From: Epiperipatus broadwayi
Taxonomy: Eukaryota > Onychophora > Udeonychophora > Euonychophora > Peripatidae
Reading direction: 5' to 3'
Assembly: GCA_028023455.1 (NCBI GenBank)
Contig: JAQFVV010000027.1
Span: 6,447,845 to 6,511,844 of the forward strand
Length of the DNA: 64,000 nucleotides
Part shown: positions 57,978-64,000 of the stretch, one piece after another
Position numbering within the stretch: the first letter of the stretch is position 1
Layout of the letters: every line of letters starts with the position of its first letter
The notes under the pieces: model-generated
Told to the model about the DNA's origin: nothing
The model's input: only the letters and a program-made list of their open reading frames with translations
Database searches by the model: none
Position numbers and translations under genes: made by a program

Positions 57978-59815
57978 TGAAATTAAAGCTAATTTTTTAA
58001 TGCCGGATATCTGATTTATAATAGGCGATACTGTTTGCAATTGCTCAATGATACGTTTTTTTTTGTATCTGTTTGAAAATGTTTTAGCTACAAATTGTGA
58101 CTTCCGTGGAACAATAGTGATTTTTTTTTGCACTCTAATATAATTTAATGTGCAAAAAAACTTCTATAGTCTGTATGTAAAGATCTTTAATGCAAAACTG
58201 TTTATAATTATGATATGTATGAGTATGCTTAAATGCACATACATATGAAGGTATAAATTATTAATAGTATTAAATAATAAATTATAAAGGTATTAACGAA
58301 TTTTGAAAGACTGAGCTTTTTAAAATAGGAAAATACAAGTTATTTATAACTTTGTAAGATTAGAAAAAAGATTATTTTTTAAAAGTAAAAGCAGTTAAAT
58401 TAATGAGAGAAAAATGCAATATTAAAGTGGGATATTGAACAATTAAAGGAATTTGAATTTAGATTTCCTTCATGAGTAAAAAATAACTCATTAATTAAAG
58501 TCAGACATATAAGGGTTAAATTCTTGTATCCAGCATGTGAGCAATGAAAGGAAGAATCACTTGAGTATATGGATGGGAATATGAGCCAATCAGCTTTAGG
58601 GAATGAAATGAATGGATTCAATGCAAATTGGATCAAGAAAAGGACACTTGATTCTTGGAGCTTCACCTGTGCACATGGGTGCAGAACATCACCCGAAAGC
58701 ACAGGGACTTCAAGTATGGAGAACTGGTCTCTGAATGTGTGAACAGTCATGTATATAGATGTGTATATAATTTGTAATGTTTAGTTAGTAATTACTAAGA
58801 ATTTTTATTATTAAATTGCATTTAATCTCACCCTAATAATGTCAAGTCATTACTGGGGGATTACTATCATTAAATTAATCTGGGAACGTTTAAGCTTGCA
58901 GACAAGATGTCCGGCAGTATAATAGTGCGGATATAATTGGTGCAGTCAACGGACATAACAAATTAAGACCAAAATTTTGATTTGCATTGGCACAAGGAAC
59001 AATTATGGATTACACATAAATTATAGGCTTAAGTAAAACTAATTAATAATCAAATGGATAATTTCTGGTAAGGTCTATGATGTTCAAATATTCCTTGCTC
59101 TCTGAAATTTCTAATTCTAAAGTTCGTTACTCTGCCTCTATATTAACTGTAGTTTTCTTATTTCAAAGAATTTATGCTGAAAGGTCTTTATTATATTGTT
59201 TAGTATATTTTTAATACAGAGGCCCTGTTATAATGATATGCTTTACTGTAACAAAATAGACACCATTACAAATTTTTTGAAAAGCTTCATTGGGTCATTA
59301 TTTTAATGATATCACTAACATAAATACTTGTAATACGTTTTTGACCACTCTTTTAAATGAAAATGTTAATACTTTTTAAATTTTAAACACTGTTTATTCA
59401 TCTTACTAGATTGTCTTACTAGCGTAAACGCTATCACTTTATATATATATCCTGCATTGTTTAATGTAGTGATAAAAGGGCAAATTCTGGAGCTCGGAGG
59501 CTATAAACTGCAACTCTGCCATTTCCAATGGGAACTTTTGGGCAATAAATCATTATTTATTTATTTACAGTTTTATATTTATTGATGTTAATAATTACAG
59601 GTGTAGTATTGGTTATTTATCATAGATACATTCTTGAATTTTTTAATTAACATTTATCTTTTCATCAGTTATTTGTACAATAAAAATGGCTGCAAGGGAA
59701 TGACTAACTTTGTATCAGAGGGTGGCAAATGTTCAAAGAAGTATTTTCTGTATTAGTTAGATAGACTAAATGTAAGCAGAAAAGATGTTTTAGCATTTTT
59801 TTAATACTATTTTAG

Positions 59816-60037
<222 letters not shown>

Positions 60038-60529
60038 TGAATGAATGAGAGCTGAGTGAAAGATAGGCCCATGTATATGTAATTCTGAGCATGCTTAGTA
60101 GAACAGCTTATTAGTATATTTGATCAAATTTTTGTGTTAAATGATTTATAGTAAAAACTTTATCTTTTTATTTTTAAAAAGAAAAATTTTTGCGTGCACA
60201 GTTTTGACAACTTTGAGGCACATTTTGTTAATGTAAACCATTGCAGAGTGCTTAATACAAAAAAAAAAGTTGCTTGGAATTGTTTAAAATCTGTTAGACA
60301 GAAACAATAAAACTATAAATATACATTCAGTTGGTAGAAACTTAAGAATGATGCTCGAACATCAGCATAATACATGGAGCATGTTCCAATTGACCGACAA
60401 GTCCAAGATTTTTTTTGGTTTTTTTCGGTTAACATAGAAACAGTGGCTCTTCTTAATACAAAGCATTTTTTGCTTCATTCGTTCCAATTTAAAAGTTCCA
60501 CATAAAAAGCTTGCTAATATTTCAAATTT

Positions 60530-61500
60530 CTGCATTTAATAGTGCCTCCTAGTGCCAGATCTACTAATCAATAGATGCTAGAATGTATGCATTTTACTTT
60601 TTATCCAGTGTCTTTTCATCCAATATCTTCAGACTAGTTTTTAGCTTATGACTTATATCAGAAAGTGGCCTTGGATTTGGCAACGACATATCTGGATCTT
60701 TGGATCCAATGCATCTCTCCAGCACCCCCCTTCCTAACTATTTTGCTTAACTATGACACTATGAGCCCAAACTGAAATCACAATAATGTTTTCAATCCAA
60801 GCTGATTTGCATGTACAGTCAGATGGATCTGATTCCAGTTCACTATCTATATATTTTGGTATCTGTTTTTTCAATAACCATAGTCGCCATTATCCTTTTG
60901 ATTGGATTGGTATTAAACCCTTAAAAGATCATGACCCAAGACACAAAAAATATATAGATACTAAACTGGATTCATATCTGTATACAGATTAGATTGGATT
61001 GAAAAATATTGTTTTCATTTTGGATGGATAACAAAAAGGTAAAAGATGAATGTTGGAGGAATGCATTGGATCTAATAATCCCAGATTCAAGGCTTCTCAA
61101 CAATGAAGGCCATAAGCTATAAACTAGTCTGGGGATATTTGATGAGAAGATATTTGATAGGTTTTAAATTGCACAATCTCCTAGCATTTATTGATCACCA
61201 GAGATTGCACTAGATGGCACTATTATATGGAGAAATTTGGTATCGTTTTGATGATTATTATTAATAATTTTGAAGTTAGAAATTATTATATTATTTGAAC
61301 CAAGTTATAAACTTTAAACATAATTAAACGTCACTATATCTACTTTTTATGTGATTGAATGTTGGCGTCAGATTGGCATTCTTATTTACAGTAATTCTTA
61401 CTGATATTATAATTTAAAAGCAACCTTTTAGCATCTGTTGATTTCCAGAGCTTGCACTAGGTGGCACTATTCTATGGAGAAATTTGAAACATTTAGTATA
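60530..61500. repeat. cluster of worn family A copies
   Basis: Left arm 60540-60720 (GTGCCTCCTAGTGCCAG, CAATATCTTCAGACTAGTTT), right inverted arm 61060-61245 (ATAAACTAGTCTGGGGATAT, GCACTAGATGGCACTATTAT), and a further end fragment at 61425-61490 (GCACTAGGTGGCACTATTCT). At 61090-61133 only UAAAC, UAGUC and UGGGGA of the ribozyme are left. Confidence 0.6.
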
Positions 61501-63349
61501 ATTTATTAAATAATATATCTCTGTTATTAATTAGTTATTAAATAAACAATGTCACTTTTTAGTGAGACAACCATGCCAGCTGTGAGTAATCACTGAACAC
61601 CAAACGATAGTGCTGATAAGTCCCCAGGATAGTTTCTCATTCTTCCTTACCCTCTGGATCTACTTTAGCAGATACCTGCTGTAAAATATTAAAGAATGTT
61701 TAATGTTTAATTTTAAATAATAAATCGTTGAAAAGAAACGTTTTGCAATTAAATGTAATTTAAACAAACATGGACGCATATATATATATATATTGATTAA
61801 TAAAACCAAGCTTACAAATCACCTTATAAAGAAAGGAATTTATAAATTTTAATTAATTATAAAACTTTGTACATACAAAAATAAATTCCTAAGAGAGTAA
61901 TGAATTGTGTAATTAAAGACAAGGAATTATTAGTATGATAAACTAATAATTCAAGCTAATTAAACCCCAAGAATTTACTTCAGAAAAGATAAGAGAAACG
62001 ATGATATAAACTGCTAGACAAAAAGGGCTGATTGTTTTTTCTGTGTTTGCTGTTATTAGTAGTGTGTCCACGAGTCGAAGAGCAGTAGATCATCATCATC
62101 AAAGGATTTCTTTTCCCAAGTCCTGTAGGTCATTAAGTCGATTACTGTTCTAAACAGACTACCCTCGTCTTATTATTTTGAAGTACCTCAAGAGGCTCAT
62201 CGAGAGTTGTATATTAAGGCCTATAGACAGTAGTGGAGGTAAAATGATTAATAGCTTTTCCTTAATTGTGTGGATAGTATTTGCTGGGAAATAATTAACC
62301 TGAGACTTAAGCTCTATAAATTTCAAACTGTATACTCGCGTTAAAGATCAATAAAGTACTTATTTATTTTTCTTCCAAATTTGTATATGAATTACTATTG
62401 CTTAAAATATTACTGTTATTTTATTGAGTTCTTTTATATGTATTTGTTTTCTGGTAACCCAGTCTTAGTTGGGGACACAGCACCTGCTCTTGCTATACCA
62501 TTCAGGTCATCGGCTTGAGTTTCCAAACATCATTATGATTTTGAACCCAAAATATCCCTGACTTATCATACAGATCTGATAGACATATGTTCACAATCTT
62601 TTTGATAAATGTTGAGTATAAACGTATTTAATTTATTGCTGAGCTTATATAAGCTTAGGCTATTCAAAAATCTAGTCCATTAGGTGCATATCAGCATATT
62701 AGGAGTAAGTCACGGTGCTGGCTGATTGTAGTACAGCTAGGAATTATTTGGTACTGCCAGCTGCTATCAGTTAATTACTTGTGTACAGATGATTGCAAAG
62801 CAGACTGGTGTTAGGCCCAATTAAATATATACTATTACGACCTTTGTATTGTCTTGTTTTGTTAGAGAATAAATTATTTTGACAGTTTTCTGTATAGGAA
62901 CAGTGGTATAATTAATATTGTGACTACTTGGCAAAAATAATACAATCCTTCACAGAGCGTTAATTTATTATATTACAAGATTTATATTCCTCTCATCCAA
63001 CTATTACTATTTATTGGTTTCCTTATTATTGTTATTAGACATTCAAAAAAAATATTTGTTTTATACTAAAAAATCATAGTTTGTAAATGACAAAATAAAA
63101 CATACAAAGTTAGGAAATAAATAAGGTTTTACTTCAATGACATATATAAATCTATAAGTGCTTTGCGTACAGACAATGCAACTTTAAATTTAATTTTATA
63201 TTAAGCTAAGCACTTTCGGGAGATATGTACTCTCATATTCATCTAGGCATGTAATGAGAAAATATCTATAATGCATATGATATGAAAATCAGAATACCTC
63301 CGGATCTATCCATTTACTTCTTCTCCTCTTTGAATTTTTGCTAATGTGA
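61501..63349. other. no supported gene
   Basis: AT-rich with a TA microsatellite (61780). 61590-61670 holds CCCCAGGATAGTTTCTCAT, perhaps one more worn ribozyme-repeat piece on the - strand. No secernin exon found. Confidence 0.45.
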
Positions 63350-63787
63350 AAATTCTTAAACCAGATGTACCTCCCAGGCTTATGCTTGATTGCGGAGCAG
63401 CTCACTATTTTAACACTTCTATCATAATCGATGGCTCATAGACGAATTAGGCTTCGGAAGATATAGCATCAAATCAACTTTCGAGTTTGTAGACAAAATC
63501 AAAAACGCAGTTGTGCATCCAACATTTAAAATTGCATCATTAGATATCACGGAACTTTACGGGTCTATTGACTGTAAATAATCCATTGAATTAATCAGCC
63601 ATGAACTAACAGCTAAGAACTTTTCACCTACGTGTTTGGCATTCATCATCATTTTCTTAAAATGGCTAGATGTGAATATAATTGCTATATTTAGAAATAA
63701 ATGTTTGATGACATATTTATTGTTGCAACAGAAAATATTATACTTGACATACAAAATAACCTGCAGAAACTCTTAATCTCACCATAG
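63350..63787 (+). pseudogene. PLE reverse-transcriptase relic
   Basis: KPDVPPRLMLDCG (63357-63400) corresponds to the PLE 'IHKP--PLRPIV' block. After a shift, IDELGFGRYSIKSTFEFVDK and IKNAVV lead into FKIASLDITELYGSI, the PLE motif A with its catalytic Asp. The frame then stops at TAA 63572 and later motifs (YVDD) are not seen. It is independent of the PLE at 20725 and much shorter. Confidence 0.62.
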
Positions 63788-64000
63788 TTTGGGAAAACCC
63801 ACAACAGGAAGTTAAGTACTGTAACAGTCAGAAAACGTGTGACTCGTAAACGTAGTGCAGAATTCGACCACCACACAGGACAGCAGCACCATCGAGGTAG
63901 CGAAGTCACCCGTGGTACTGAGTTCGAACATAGTTTATCGGTTCCACAATACAATCCACGAAACAACGCATCTGATGCGACATTAGTAAATATTTCTTTA
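63788..64000 (+). other. open frame running off the right edge
   Basis: From TCACCATAG|TTTGGG a frame stays open for 71 codons to the window end with no ATG. It includes STVTVRKRVTRKRSAEFDHH and GSEVTRGTEFEHSLSVPQYN. CpG content and codon use differ from the AT-rich surroundings. It could be an exon with an acceptor at 63787 or part of a retroelement; I recognise no family and it does not match secernin. Confidence 0.3.

Larger units (their letters stand above)
54790..59815 (+). other. secernin intron 1 (phase 0)
   Basis: 5026 bp from GTAAGT to TTTTAG, with no coding signal. It holds an inverted-arm MITE (55390-55790), a family C ribozyme element (56201-56460), a worn family A copy (57120-57330) and a family A element with target duplication (57646-57977). 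The rest (54830-55390, 56475-57120, 57990-59815) is AT-rich without recognisable features; the 116-codon - strand frame at 58400-58750 is unsupported. Confidence 0.85.

Noticed and set aside
58400-58750. 116-codon - strand frame in secernin intron 1
   Set aside because: No recognisable family and no splice or conservation signal; not reported as a gene.

Overview
The window is AT-rich (visibly around 70%), intron-bearing, repeat-dominated animal DNA. Only one host gene is recognisable: two consecutive coding exons of a secernin-family gene on the + strand (54599-54789 and 59816-60003), joined by a ~5.0 kb phase-0 intron; the rest of the gene lies beyond the right edge. No bacterial features (operons, Shine-Dalgarno sites, CRISPR) are present. 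The mix of ZBED-like hAT transposons, Penelope-like elements (PLEs), RTE-type and other LINEs, a Ty3/gypsy-type element, tRNA-derived SINEs and fold-back repeats fits a lophotrochozoan invertebrate. A mollusc, perhaps a coleoid cephalopod, is my guess, not something the sequence proves.

Layout. 1-3.6 kb: hAT terminus, SINE head, LINE relic and copies of a ~319-bp repeat (called R1). 3584-17367: a 13.8-kb composite with hAT-like ends and an exact 8-bp target duplication (GTCTATAT), inserted into R1. Inside it lie ~150-bp inverted arms (4169-4317 and 13571-13727) enclosing a broken Ty3/gypsy gag-pol, followed by remains of BED-finger hAT transposase. 17.4-25 kb: R1 array, fold-back repeats, a decayed PLE with direct terminal repeats (20725-23345), and a tandem/inverted repeat locus. 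25-41 kb: SINEs, a CpG-richer patch, three copies of one LINE on the - strand, miniature repeats and a tRNA-Gly-like pseudogene. 41-54 kb: more repeats, a PLE C-terminal relic, a large inverted repeat, and a non-autonomous hAT nested in a palindromic repeat. 54.6-64 kb: secernin exons, repeat insertions in intron 1 and beyond, and another PLE RT relic.

The most striking signal is a set of hammerhead-ribozyme (HHR) motifs in at least five unrelated-looking repeat families: A at 24474, 36782, 37070 and 57758 plus worn copies; B at 17911; C at 56357; D at 43935 and 26376; E, degenerate, in the inverted arms at 4245 and 13604. The best copies show CUGAUGA, a short stem II, GAAA, a very short and usually self-complementary helix III, a permitted cleavage triplet and a matching helix I. 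The short helix III is the design known from dimer-type hammerheads of PLEs and animal retrozymes. Three of these insertions have 11-14 bp target duplications, and family A shows a head-to-tail dimer and inverted arms. Together with three PLE relics nearby, this suggests small ribozyme-bearing retroelements mobilised in trans by PLE-type enzymes. This mechanism is inference; the motifs and duplications are read directly.
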